Shown: piece by piece, positions 1-7,660 of the stretch
Position numbering within the stretch: the first letter of the stretch is position 1
How the letters are laid out: every line of letters begins with the position of its first letter
Origin: an uncultured Clostridia bacterium
GTDB taxonomy: Bacteria > Bacillota > Clostridia > Christensenellales > Borkfalkiaceae
Length of the DNA: 14,747 bases
NCBI GenBank assembly: GCA_934254755.1
Contig: CAKQMM010000008.1
Span: forward strand, 1-14,747
Reading direction: 5' to 3'
Translations under genes and position numbers: made by a program
The notes under the pieces: model-generated
Seen by the model: the letters and a program-made list of their open reading frames with translations, nothing else
What the model was told of the DNA's origin: nothing
The model's database searches: none

Positions 1-960
1 CCGGTTGAAATAGTTCAGGCAAAAGCCTCAACCGCAACCGATAAAAAACCGCATGAGGCTAAAAAACCTGCCGAACCTAAAAAAGAAGAAAAGGTTAGAA
101 TCGAAAAGTCCTACGACGATTATTTGAACGGCGATTATACTTTTACAACCAATGACGACGTTCTTAACGTAAACGCGAAAAACACATATAATTACGGTGA
201 TTTTGATAAAAATTCAACTGCCGTTAAGTCTAAAGACGGTAGCGCGGATAACGGCGGTTATGCGGCAATGTTCACTCCTGCTAAACCCGAAGAGCTTTAC
301 GGCGAGCGCGAAATCGACTTCGATTCGGTAAGCGATACCGGCAAAGAGTACAAAACTTTGCTTGAAAACTTATATCCGAAAGCAAAAAACGAAAAGGGTC
401 GCCCGAACGAGGAATTTTTGAACCAAACGCAGAGCGCGGAACCGCAATTTAACTACGACGACGTTTACCTTCTCGCCGAAAAAGAAGGGGTTAAAATCAA
501 AACGGCAAACGACACAAACCGCTATCAGGGCACGAAAACGCTGCTTAATTTATTAAATATGCACGCGTCGCTTATTTGGATAGGTTTATTGTTTGCCGAA
601 CTTATGATTTTCAACCTGATTTTCGTTGCGGGGGTCGGCTTTAACTTTTTAACTACGCTTAAAATAACGCTTATAGCCGCCGTCGTTCCGCTCGTTTTTA
701 CCATAATTTATTTCGCAGACAAAACGTACGCGATTAAGAACCCGCCTAAGTTTAAAGACGTTTTAGAGATTGCTTTAATCGTTTCGATCAGCGCGATTAT
801 TATTGCGATAGCGGTAGCCGCCATTGTGCAGATTGATTACACGAGCATTAAAGACGTGTATAATCACATACTTTTGCCCTGCCTCATCAGCCTTAACGTG
901 CCGATTTTCTTCGTAATTGCGTACTTTTTAATGAAGAAGGAATATTATCAAACCGTTTAA
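1..960 (+). CDS. Four-helix membrane protein with charged N-terminal region (5' partial, function unknown)
   Basis: The frame is open from base 1 with no upstream stop, so the gene begins outside the window; a TTG at 124 is only an internal Leu codon. It shows 319 residues ending in TAA at 958-960. Residues 1-40 are rich in Lys, Glu, Pro and Ala and look like a disordered linker. Residues 41-180 are hydrophilic and Asn/Asp-rich. Four hydrophobic segments follow at about 189-213, 218-238, 254-276 and 289-311, with short basic loops and a C-terminal tail of a few charged and polar residues. I do not recognise the family. The layout (soluble N-terminal part, linker, four-helix C-terminal membrane domain) resembles many uncharacterised clostridial membrane proteins that begin with a zinc ribbon, but no such ribbon can be seen here. 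It is convergent with the sugar operon and separated from it by a terminator, so a functional link is unlikely. Confidence 0.85.
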   Translation, partial: PVEIVQAKASTATDKKPHEAKKPAEPKKEEKVRIEKSYDDYLNGDYTFTTNDDVLNVNAKNTYNYGDFDKNSTAVKSKDGSADNGGYAAMFTPAKPEELYGEREIDFDSVSDTGKEYKTLLENLYPKAKNEKGRPNEEFLNQTQSAEPQFNYDDVYLLAEKEGVKIKTANDTNRYQGTKTLLNLLNMHASLIWIGLLFAELMIFNLIFVAGVGFNFLTTLKITLIAAVVPLVFTIIYFADKTYAIKNPPKFKDVLEIALIVSISAIIIAIAVAAIVQIDYTSIKDVYNHILLPCLISLNVPIFFVIAYFLMKKEYYQTV

Positions 961-1030
961 GTTTTAACGCCGTAAAACGCGGTTTAAGGCGGCATTTGAT
1001 AGATATTTAGAGATAATAATTTTTCACGGA

Positions 1031-1062
1031 AAAACTCACTTGCTTTTGCAAGTGAGTTTTTT
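1031..1062. terminator. Bidirectional intrinsic terminator between convergent genes
   Basis: A perfect 13-bp stem (1031-1043 with 1048-1060) closes a TTTT loop. On the plus strand the stem runs into six T (1057-1062). On the minus strand the A-run at 1030-1034 gives five U. It therefore can stop both the membrane-protein transcript and the convergent sugar operon ending at 1101. A second small inverted repeat (GCTGAA at 1079-1084, TTCAGC at 1093-1098) lies just after the phosphorylase stop codon but has no U-tract. Confidence 0.88.
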
Positions 1063-1100
1063 GTAAGCGGTTTATAATGCTGAAAGTTAAAATTCAGCGT

Positions 1101-3470
1101 TTAAATTATATCTTGATTTTGTAAAAGCTTTATAGTAACCGTAATATCGCTTGAAATCGACGCTTTACTAATTTTAACCGAACGATTGTCGTTTAATAAC
1201 GTAAGTTGCTTGCCGTCAACTTCCGCAAAAATTATTTTTGCGCCGTAACCGACGTATCTTATCGTTATGCGACGCCCGTTAAACGGCGTGGTTATTTCTG
1301 CGTTTGCGTATTCTTTCGGAACGCACGGGGTTATAACGATATCGTTTAAAGCGAAGTTAAGACCGAACATCCACGAATAGATTGCCCGTTCTATCATAGC
1401 AACGCTGCCTGTTAAGAAGGAAAACCCCGCTCTGCCGTAAAACGACGGAACTAAATGATAGCAGTTTGTTATAGCGTAAGGTGCGGAACAAGTCTTTTCG
1501 GGTGCGTGTTTATCGGCATAAAGAGGTAAGGCGTAACCGAGCACGTCCGATATTTCTTCGTATCTTCCCGCTTTTGCAAGCGCCCTTATTAAAAAGCATT
1601 GCGAGCCGTGATTGTATACGCTTCCGTTTTCGGCAAAGTACGGCTGAAAATCGCCCGTACCCATTTTGCCTATACCGTCTATAAACTTTTCGCCGAGCGG
1701 CTTTGAAAAAAGTTTATAACCTTCCTTAGTTTTTAGTTTTGCGATTTCGTTAAAAATTTCGGTTTCTTTGCCGCTTGCCACGCCGCTTATAACCGCATAG
1801 GCATTAGTCGGAACATAAACCCTTTCTTCATTGTCCTCGTCTTTTTCTGAGAACAGCCACTTACCGTTATCGGTGTATACGGCTCTATAAAATCTGCCGT
1901 TAAAAGCAGCTTTGTTTATGGCGTTTTTCAGTTCGATGCCCGACTTTTCGTATTTTTCAACGTCATCCGTCTGTCCGACTTCAGTCAATATTTCAACAAG
2001 TAAATTAAGGCACGTTACGAGTTGGCAGGATACCATCACGCTTTCGCCTTTGCCTTTTTTGCCTACGCCGCTTAAACAATCGAGCCAGTCGCCTCCGCGC
2101 ATTTTTACAAGTCCGTGAACGCCCAAAGCGTCGTCGCTCAAAAGATAGTCAATACCTTTTTTAAGGTGCGTTAAGCCGCTTTCAAGCGTTTCGTTATCGA
2201 AATAAGGATATTCTTTTTCTAAAACCGAATAATCGCAGGTATACGAAAGATAATCGTAAACGTACTCGGTAAAGAAACATGCCGAATCCACGAACTCTCT
2301 TAAATCGAATTTTGTGCCGCTTCCGAACGGGACCTGGCGAGGATACCAGCCGTCGCTTCGTTGCTTAGAAAAAATGTTTTCTATTACGCCCTTGCACATA
2401 TCCTTATCGTAGCAAAGCATGCCCTCGAAGTCGTTCGCGGCATCCCTTACCCCGCGCATGCCCGTGGGCCAACCGCGGTCAAGCGACGATACCCAGTACA
2501 TTTCGAGCGGTAAAAATCCGTTTACGAAACTATCAAAATCGTTATCGCCCGTTTTAACGGTTCTGACCGAGAATAATTCGGCGTATTTTTTTCCGAGTTT
2601 TTCTTCTTCTTTTTTTTGCGCTTGCAAATCGAAATATTTTACGGAGTTTTTTATATCGTCCGCTATATTTTTATCGTCGCACGTTACCGAAAACGTTTGA
2701 GTGAACGAATAACTTTCGCAACCGCTTAACGTCACTTTTTTAAGCGACGATGCGCATTGCTTGAACGCATAAAGCGTATCTTCCGTTACTCCGCCGATTT
2801 TGTCGGGTATAATGCTGAAATTCTTAGTTGCGGTCGTAAGTCGTTCAAGGCTTAATTCTCTGCAATCCGCTTTATCTGAGGAAACAATCGTCAGATATCT
2901 TCTTTCTTCTTTTTTGCCTGCAACGCTGTATTTAGTTGTTAAAAACGCGTTTTTATCTTTTAAATATTCCGTTTTCGTATACCATTCGGGTTTATCCCAC
3001 GGCGCCATCAAAAGTTCGTTAAGATAAGGAAACGCGCAATTTAAAATCGAGTAGCTTTTAGTCGTTTCGTCGAGATTTTTAACCGTAACGTTCATTATAA
3101 ACCGCTTATTTTTTTCGGGTACGAACAGTTCGGTTACGACTTCGGTTTTATTAAAAACCAGCTTGTACGTCGATTTTTCGGGTAAAAAATCAATCGTAAA
3201 TTTATCAGCTTTAAGTACGTCAAAATTATTAAAAACGGTTTTTCCGTCCGAAAAATAAACTTTTACGGGCGAGCCGATTTCGCGTTCTTCGCGCTTAAAA
3301 ACAGCTTCGCCCACAGGCGGATTTATCTCTGCGGTAACAATGCCGTACTGGTCGACTTTCACTAAAATTTCGTCGTTTTTATAAATATACTCGTAATTGC
3401 CTGCGTCGGGAAGTTTTTCAATCCTGTACCCGCCGAGTTTATTTAAGAATTTTCCGTAAATTTCGCTCAT
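1101..3470 (-). CDS. GH94-type glycoside phosphorylase (possible chitobiose or cellobiose phosphorylase relative)
   Basis: The 789-residue protein has the GH94 layout: an N-terminal beta-sandwich (about 1-265), a charged helical linker (about 266-305), an (alpha/alpha)6 barrel (about 306-710) and a short C-terminal beta-sheet domain. Visible motifs are TGMRGVRDAANDFEG (336-350, the family's G-x-R-D-x-x-x-D segment), GGDWLDCL (459-466) with Asp461 at the position of the family's general acid, GESV (475-478), YNHGS (619-623), FLTGSV (685-690, at the phosphate-binding TG segment) and TPCVPKE (714-720). GH94 enzymes break beta-linked disaccharides with inorganic phosphate, inverting the linkage and releasing a sugar 1-phosphate. 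The length fits cytoplasmic disaccharide phosphorylases, and no signal peptide is seen. Neighbouring nagA/nagB suggest a GlcNAc-containing substrate, but specificity cannot be read from sequence. The usual Asn in GDWND is Leu463. ATG at 3470 follows the preceding stop by 26 bp with only a weak SD. Confidence 0.82.
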   Translation of the reverse strand: MSEIYGKFLNKLGGYRIEKLPDAGNYEYIYKNDEILVKVDQYGIVTAEINPPVGEAVFKREEREIGSPVKVYFSDGKTVFNNFDVLKADKFTIDFLPEKSTYKLVFNKTEVVTELFVPEKNKRFIMNVTVKNLDETTKSYSILNCAFPYLNELLMAPWDKPEWYTKTEYLKDKNAFLTTKYSVAGKKEERRYLTIVSSDKADCRELSLERLTTATKNFSIIPDKIGGVTEDTLYAFKQCASSLKKVTLSGCESYSFTQTFSVTCDDKNIADDIKNSVKYFDLQAQKKEEEKLGKKYAELFSVRTVKTGDNDFDSFVNGFLPLEMYWVSSLDRGWPTGMRGVRDAANDFEGMLCYDKDMCKGVIENIFSKQRSDGWYPRQVPFGSGTKFDLREFVDSACFFTEYVYDYLSYTCDYSVLEKEYPYFDNETLESGLTHLKKGIDYLLSDDALGVHGLVKMRGGDWLDCLSGVGKKGKGESVMVSCQLVTCLNLLVEILTEVGQTDDVEKYEKSGIELKNAINKAAFNGRFYRAVYTDNGKWLFSEKDEDNEERVYVPTNAYAVISGVASGKETEIFNEIAKLKTKEGYKLFSKPLGEKFIDGIGKMGTGDFQPYFAENGSVYNHGSQCFLIRALAKAGRYEEISDVLGYALPLYADKHAPEKTCSAPYAITNCYHLVPSFYGRAGFSFLTGSVAMIERAIYSWMFGLNFALNDIVITPCVPKEYANAEITTPFNGRRITIRYVGYGAKIIFAEVDGKQLTLLNDNRSVKISKASISSDITVTIKLLQNQDII

Positions 3471-3496
3471 AACTACTTACTTTTTTTATTGCCTTA

Positions 3497-4573
3497 CTAT
3501 ATAAATTTAACCGATAACGGGTTTTCGGCATGTACCGTTTCAATTACGTTAATTACCATTGCGGCATTTTCGAGCGGCATATCAAGCTTGGCGTTTTCCG
3601 TCAGAACGCGATATACGTTTTCGTAAACCGCGGCGGAGCCGAAATCAAACGCAGTTCCGTCATAATCGCCGGATTCTTCGTGCGTAATAAGTTTTTCGGA
3701 ACAATAAAGTGGGTTGCCGTTTTCGTCTTCGAGAAAATGCTCGCGAACGGGCTGTTCGGGATTTTCCCCGTCGACTATGTATTTAATATCGTAATGCCCC
3801 TGCGTGCTTTTAAGCGTTCCCTTCGAGCCTTGAATTTTAAGGCAATAATTGCTGAAAGCGTCGGTAGAATTTATTTCTATATCGATAAGCGGCTTATCAG
3901 GCGCGGTTAAAAGAATCTTTACGTAATCTTCAGCGTCGCCGCTCGTTAAAGCTCTGTCGAGTTTTGAGTATACGACCTTAGCGGATTCGTCAAAATCGAG
4001 AAAGCCAAGGCCGAGTGCGATCGGGTGCGGACCCGTATTGTACGCGCTGCCGCCCATAAATTTTTGAAGGGTTTGCCAGTCCCACCTTCTTGATAAAGAA
4101 TTATAACGTATACTTACCTGCTTTACGTCGCCCAAAACGCCCGCTTTAACAAGTTTTAAGGCGTGTAAATAAAAAGGCGCGGGTTGAGTATTATGGAATA
4201 CCGCAAGCACGACGTTCTTTTCCTTCGCAAGCTTAATCAGCGTTTCGCATTCAAAGGTGTTTCTCGCAAAAGGTTTTTCGGTAAGAACGTTAAACCCGTG
4301 TTCGATAAGATCTTTCGTTATATCGTAATGCATCTGTGAGTAAGAAGCGTTCACCACAAGGTCTATATCTTTAACGTTAAACAGTTCGCGATAGTCCGAA
4401 AAAGTTTCGCAACCTAGATAAAGCGTTTCTTTTGCCTGATTGCGGCGACGCTCGTCGAAATCAACCACGTATTTTACGTTATAATATAGGTTACGTTCCG
4501 AACGAAGGTAAGCGCCGTGAATATCCCGTCCGCTTCTGCCTTGTCCGATAATTGCAATATTCAATTTTTTCAT
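3497..4573 (-). CDS. Gfo/Idh/MocA-family NAD(P)-dependent oxidoreductase
   Basis: The 358-residue protein has an N-terminal Rossmann fold with GQGRSG (10-15), then EKP (99-101) with Lys100 as the family's catalytic or cofactor-positioning Lys, and a C-terminal alpha/beta substrate domain containing MGGSAYNTGPHPIALGLG (173-190) with His183 in the usual active-site position. Such enzymes oxidise or reduce sugars, inositols or glycosides in the cytoplasm; substrate is not predictable here. The segment after the Rossmann fold (SRRWDWQTLQKFMGG, about 161-175) is typical of the sugar-active branch. ATG at 4573 is supported by a GGGAG Shine-Dalgarno (4583-4587) nine bases upstream. It sits 24 bp after nagA and 26 bp before the phosphorylase. 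It differs clearly from the two oxidoreductases at the head of the operon, so it is not a recent duplicate. Confidence 0.9.
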   Translation of the reverse strand: MKKLNIAIIGQGRSGRDIHGAYLRSERNLYYNVKYVVDFDERRRNQAKETLYLGCETFSDYRELFNVKDIDLVVNASYSQMHYDITKDLIEHGFNVLTEKPFARNTFECETLIKLAKEKNVVLAVFHNTQPAPFYLHALKLVKAGVLGDVKQVSIRYNSLSRRWDWQTLQKFMGGSAYNTGPHPIALGLGFLDFDESAKVVYSKLDRALTSGDAEDYVKILLTAPDKPLIDIEINSTDAFSNYCLKIQGSKGTLKSTQGHYDIKYIVDGENPEQPVREHFLEDENGNPLYCSEKLITHEESGDYDGTAFDFGSAAVYENVYRVLTENAKLDMPLENAAMVINVIETVHAENPLSVKFI

Positions 4574-4597
4574 ATTTATTATCTCCCGAGATTTAGT

Positions 4598-5752
4598 TTA
4601 ATCGAATTTTTTGCCGTTGACAAAAGTTGTTTCTACGTTTACGCAGTCGTCAAAAACGACTAAATCGCCTCTTTTGCCTTTTTCTATGCTGCCCGCATTT
4701 ATTTTTGCGAGTTTTGCGGGCGTTTTAGTAATCATTTTTACAGCGGTAACCATATCGAAACCGCACTCTTTTGTCATTACCCGCACAAGGCGATCTGCGG
4801 TTGCGACGCTGCCTGCAAATGCCGAACGGTCTTTTAACTTACAGACGCCGTCTTCCACTATGAATTCCGTTCCGCTCATTACGCCTTCTTTTATATCCGT
4901 TCCAGCTATCGCTAAACTATCCGTGCAAAGAAGCGTTTTATCGACGCCTTTGATTTTTACTATCATTTTTATAAGTTCGCGCGGTAAATGCTTGCCGTCG
5001 GCTATAATTTCGGCGCAAAGCTCGTCGCGCAAAAACGTGCTTTCTATCACGCCCAAACTTCTGAATCCGTGATCGCGCGTTACGGTTGACGTACACGAAT
5101 ACAAATGCGTTACGAGATTGCAACCGTTTTCGACGGCGGTTTTCATATCGCAGTACTTCGCGTCGGTGTGTCCTGCGGATGCAATTATACCGTGCGAAGT
5201 TAAAAACCTGCAAAATTCGCCGGTTTCGTCGTTTTCGGGCGCGTAAGTCCAGCGCGCTATAGAATCGCCGAACTCGCCTATAATTGACGTGTAATCCGAC
5301 TTTTTCGGCTTCGTTATGAACTTAGGGCATTGCGCTCCGCACTGTTTCGCCGATAAATACGGACCCTCTAAATGCGCGCCTATTACGTTGTTTTTAGTCT
5401 TATTGCCGCGCTTTACCGATGCGATTTCTTTTACGGCTACCCGCATAGTTTCAAACGCGCCCGCCGAAACGGTCGGCATAATGCTTGTGGTGCCGTGTTT
5501 TAAGTGAAAATTACACGCGTTTATAACGTCTTCTTTCGTGCAGTTTATAAACGGATAACCGCCTGCGCCGTGAGTGTGCAAATCTATAAACCCGGGCGAC
5601 ACGTATTTGCCCGTAAAATCGAAACTACCTAAGCAAGCAATATTAACCTGCCGTTTCTCGAAAAAACCGTCTATCAGTCCGTTATCGATATATACGTACC
5701 CTGAACGCAAGCCGTTCGGGGTTATTATTTTATCGCTTTTTATTTCAATCAT
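4598..5752 (-). CDS. nagA: N-acetylglucosamine-6-phosphate deacetylase
   Basis: NagA removes acetate from GlcNAc-6-P to give GlcN-6-P, the first committed step of GlcNAc use and of cell-wall amino-sugar recycling. The 384-residue protein shows the amidohydrolase signatures in order: FIDLHTHGAGG (55-65), HLEGPYLS (127-134, metal ligand Glu129), ASAGHTDA (191-198, His195), VTHLYS (214-219, His216), IADGKH (250-255), CTDS (276-279, catalytic Asp278) and AGSVATADR (313-321). The HxH pair (His59, His61) is present, as in two-metal Bacillus-type NagA; E. coli NagA has Gln and Asn there (recalled, not checked). VTHLYSCTS replaces the more common VTHLFNAM. The ATG at 5752 overlaps the nagB TGA (ATGA at 5749-5752), so translation is probably coupled. 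Length and motif order are normal. Confidence 0.94.
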   Translation of the reverse strand: MIEIKSDKIITPNGLRSGYVYIDNGLIDGFFEKRQVNIACLGSFDFTGKYVSPGFIDLHTHGAGGYPFINCTKEDVINACNFHLKHGTTSIMPTVSAGAFETMRVAVKEIASVKRGNKTKNNVIGAHLEGPYLSAKQCGAQCPKFITKPKKSDYTSIIGEFGDSIARWTYAPENDETGEFCRFLTSHGIIASAGHTDAKYCDMKTAVENGCNLVTHLYSCTSTVTRDHGFRSLGVIESTFLRDELCAEIIADGKHLPRELIKMIVKIKGVDKTLLCTDSLAIAGTDIKEGVMSGTEFIVEDGVCKLKDRSAFAGSVATADRLVRVMTKECGFDMVTAVKMITKTPAKLAKINAGSIEKGKRGDLVVFDDCVNVETTFVNGKKFD

Positions 5753-6507
5753 AATAACGCAGAACTTTTGTCGTCAAGATATAATTTCGCATTATCTCTC
5801 GTCCTTAAAATACTTGCGGGGCAATGCTCGTCGATTTTTCCGTTTATAGTTTCGTAAACAGCCGTTGCTTTCGTCGCCGCGGGGACGATACAAAACAACC
5901 ACGGCGCGGATACGAGGGTGGGAACGGTCAAGGTCATCGCGCGAGCGGGTACTTCGTCAATCGTCTTGAAACAACCGTCGTTCACTTGCTGATTGCGACA
6001 AATTTCGTCGAGTTGAACGGGTTTAACCGCCCTTTTATCGTTAAAGTCGGCAACGCCGGGATCGTTAAACGCGATATGACCGTTTTCGCCGATACCCATT
6101 ACGACGATATCCGTCGGATTCGCTTTTAATAGATTTCCGTATCTTTCGGCTTCTTTTTCGGGATCTGTCGTCGTTATATCGATATAGTTTACGCTTTTGA
6201 ACGGCACAAGACCGAATATGTGCGCTTTAAGAAAGTTGCCGAACCCTTGCGGGGCATTTTTATTCAGCCCGATATATTCGTCCATGTGATAAGCGTTTAT
6301 TCTGCTCCACTCTATCGTTTTATCGGCGACCAACGCTTTCAAAACGTCGTTTTGCGACGGCGCGGCAGCAAAAACCATATTTATTTCTTTCTTTTCGGCA
6401 AGCAATTCTTTTATTTTAGCCGAAATATCTTTCGCCGCGGATTCACCCATAAGCGTTCTGTTTTCAAAAATTTCTACCTGCAATTTATCTTTTACAAAGG
6501 TTTTCAT
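5749..6507 (-). CDS. nagB: Glucosamine-6-phosphate deaminase
   Basis: NagB converts GlcN-6-P to fructose-6-P and ammonia, feeding glycolysis. The 252-residue protein has the family's typical length and motifs: AYHMDEYIGL (72-81, catalytic Asp76), GIGENGHIAFNDPG (138-151, His144) and the C-terminal CPASILRTRDNAKLYLD (229-245). Compared with the E. coli enzyme, the second catalytic Asp (Asp141, before GHIAF) is Asn142 and the Glu after FN (Glu148) is Asp149; the catalytic His is kept. These changes occur in a divergent NagB branch, as I recall, so activity on GlcN-6-P is likely but a related substrate is possible. ATG at 6507 overlaps the TGA of the isomerase remnant by four bases, and its own stop overlaps nagA, so three genes are chained by ATGA junctions. 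Confidence 0.92.
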   Translation of the reverse strand: MKTFVKDKLQVEIFENRTLMGESAAKDISAKIKELLAEKKEINMVFAAAPSQNDVLKALVADKTIEWSRINAYHMDEYIGLNKNAPQGFGNFLKAHIFGLVPFKSVNYIDITTTDPEKEAERYGNLLKANPTDIVVMGIGENGHIAFNDPGVADFNDKRAVKPVQLDEICRNQQVNDGCFKTIDEVPARAMTLTVPTLVSAPWLFCIVPAATKATAVYETINGKIDEHCPASILRTRDNAKLYLDDKSSALL

Positions 6508-6773
6508 AATAACTCTTTCAATTTTTTTACCGCGTCTAAAAACGCCGCTTCCCGATTTTCGTATTTATAGGGGTTATCGAAACTTTTACCGACGAGCGCG
6601 TTAAACCCCGAAAAGGTCTGTAAATGCGGCTCTAAGGTTATAAACGTATCTTTTTTGCCGTTCACGCCGCGAAGCTCGATATATTCGATACCGAGTTTAT
6701 TCAATGCGGCGCACTGCTTAATTAAGTTATCGTCGTATTCGTCCGCAAAAGCGGATAAAATAAGTTTATTCAT
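6504..6773 (-). CDS. Internally deleted sugar phosphate isomerase/epimerase (TIM-barrel remnant)
   Basis: Only 89 residues are present, but they look like the two ends of a xylose-isomerase-like (AP endonuclease 2 family) TIM barrel of about 270-280 residues. Residues 1-40 (SAFADEYDDNL, GIEYIELRGVNGK) match the family's N-terminus through the first beta-strand and helix. Residues 43-89 (TFITLEPHL at 43-51, FSGFNALVG at 54-62, then EAAFLDAVKKLKELL at 75-89) match the C-terminal strand and final helix. About 180-190 middle residues, including the metal site, are absent. The join lies at residues 40-42 (about 6648-6656), at a run of six A on the coding strand. The reading frame is kept. A barrel this short cannot be catalytic. 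It starts 2 bp after the preceding gene and ends in an ATGA overlap with nagB, so it may survive for translational coupling. An assembly error is the main alternative. Confidence 0.75.
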   Translation of the reverse strand: MNKLILSAFADEYDDNLIKQCAALNKLGIEYIELRGVNGKKDTFITLEPHLQTFSGFNALVGKSFDNPYKYENREAAFLDAVKKLKELL

Positions 6774-6775
6774 TT

Positions 6776-7651
6776 TTACAATTCAAACTTATTTACTTTT
6801 TCTTCTTTCCCGCTGTCCAACGACCTTTTAATTGCGTTAAGCACAAAAACCGGGGCTATGAGATCTTCGTAAGAAAGCCGCTGATTTTTTCCGCATAATA
6901 AGGCGTAAAAGTTATCGAATTCAACCTTAAAACAAGGATTTAATTCGTTTATGGGCAACTCTTCGCCGTGCACGCCGTTTTCGGCGATGCGCATTGCGTA
7001 ATATAAATTATTTTTGTCAACGTATAACCCGATTACGTCGTAATCTTTATATCTGAACACGACGGTGATTTTTTCGGCGTTTTTATACGCTTTTACGCTT
7101 TCGGGATAAAATCCGAAAACGGTAGATACGATACCCGCGAGATGTTCCGAATAAAAATAGAAATCGCCGTAATTATTTTTAAGATTTACGGGGCAACGAA
7201 CAAAACCCGAAAGGGTTTTCCCGTCCTTGTTGCCGTCGTGTTCGGCTTTAAGGGTCTGAACGCGCTCGTCATGAACGCAGGTAGAGCCGCCGGTAAGTTT
7301 TACGCCCGCCTTCTTACACTCGCGCGCAAGTTTCAAAGCGTCGTCTTCGCTTATGGTTATCGGTTTATCGATAAACATAGGCACGCCCGTTTTTATGTAC
7401 GGCGCGGCATATTTATAATGGTTTGCGCCGTGCCGCGCGGTTACTACAACGCCGTCAACTTTGCCGACGGCTTCGTCAAAAGCGTTCATCGACTTAACGC
7501 CGTATTTTTCGGCAAGCGATTCTGCGACGGCTTTATCGTCGCTGTAAACGCCTAAAACTTCAACGTCGGAAAAATCGGCGTCGTTTTTTATAAAGCCGAG
7601 AAAGGTGTCGGCATGGGTATTTTCACAACCTAAAATAACAATTTTTTTCAT
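6776..7651 (-). CDS. Short Gfo/Idh/MocA-family oxidoreductase with GCENTH nucleotide loop
   Basis: The 291-residue protein starts with KKIVILGCENTHADTF (2-17), a Rossmann start in which the usual GxGxxG/A is GCENTH. DKP (95-97) replaces the common EKP, with Lys96 in the catalytic position. The C-terminal domain includes GDFYFYSEHLAGIVSTVFG (162-180) with His170 as the probable active-site His, and ends with the usual APVFVLNAI helix (266-274). At 291 residues it is shorter than the 330-380 typical of the family but complete at both ends. Its substrate is unknown. ATG at 7651 lies 9 bp after the preceding stop and has no clear SD, so it may depend on coupling. Its stop is 2 bp before the isomerase remnant. 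Confidence 0.87.
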   Translation of the reverse strand: MKKIVILGCENTHADTFLGFIKNDADFSDVEVLGVYSDDKAVAESLAEKYGVKSMNAFDEAVGKVDGVVVTARHGANHYKYAAPYIKTGVPMFIDKPITISEDDALKLARECKKAGVKLTGGSTCVHDERVQTLKAEHDGNKDGKTLSGFVRCPVNLKNNYGDFYFYSEHLAGIVSTVFGFYPESVKAYKNAEKITVVFRYKDYDVIGLYVDKNNLYYAMRIAENGVHGEELPINELNPCFKVEFDNFYALLCGKNQRLSYEDLIAPVFVLNAIKRSLDSGKEEKVNKFEL

Positions 7652-7660
7652 ATCGGTTTA

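Noticed and set aside
124..960. A gene starting at the TTG at 124.
   Set aside because: The same frame is open back to base 1 with plausible protein sequence, and there is no ribosome site before 124; the gene is a 5' partial.
2419..2700. Plus-strand open frames inside the phosphorylase gene (also 1481-1684, 1912-2118, 2800-3027).
   Set aside because: They are Ser/Phe-rich antisense shadows of a conserved GH94 gene with no ribosome sites or recognisable domains.
4938..5213. A minus-strand 91-residue frame inside nagA.
   Set aside because: It is an Arg/Asn-rich out-of-frame shadow; the nagA frame carries all the conserved motifs across the same bases.
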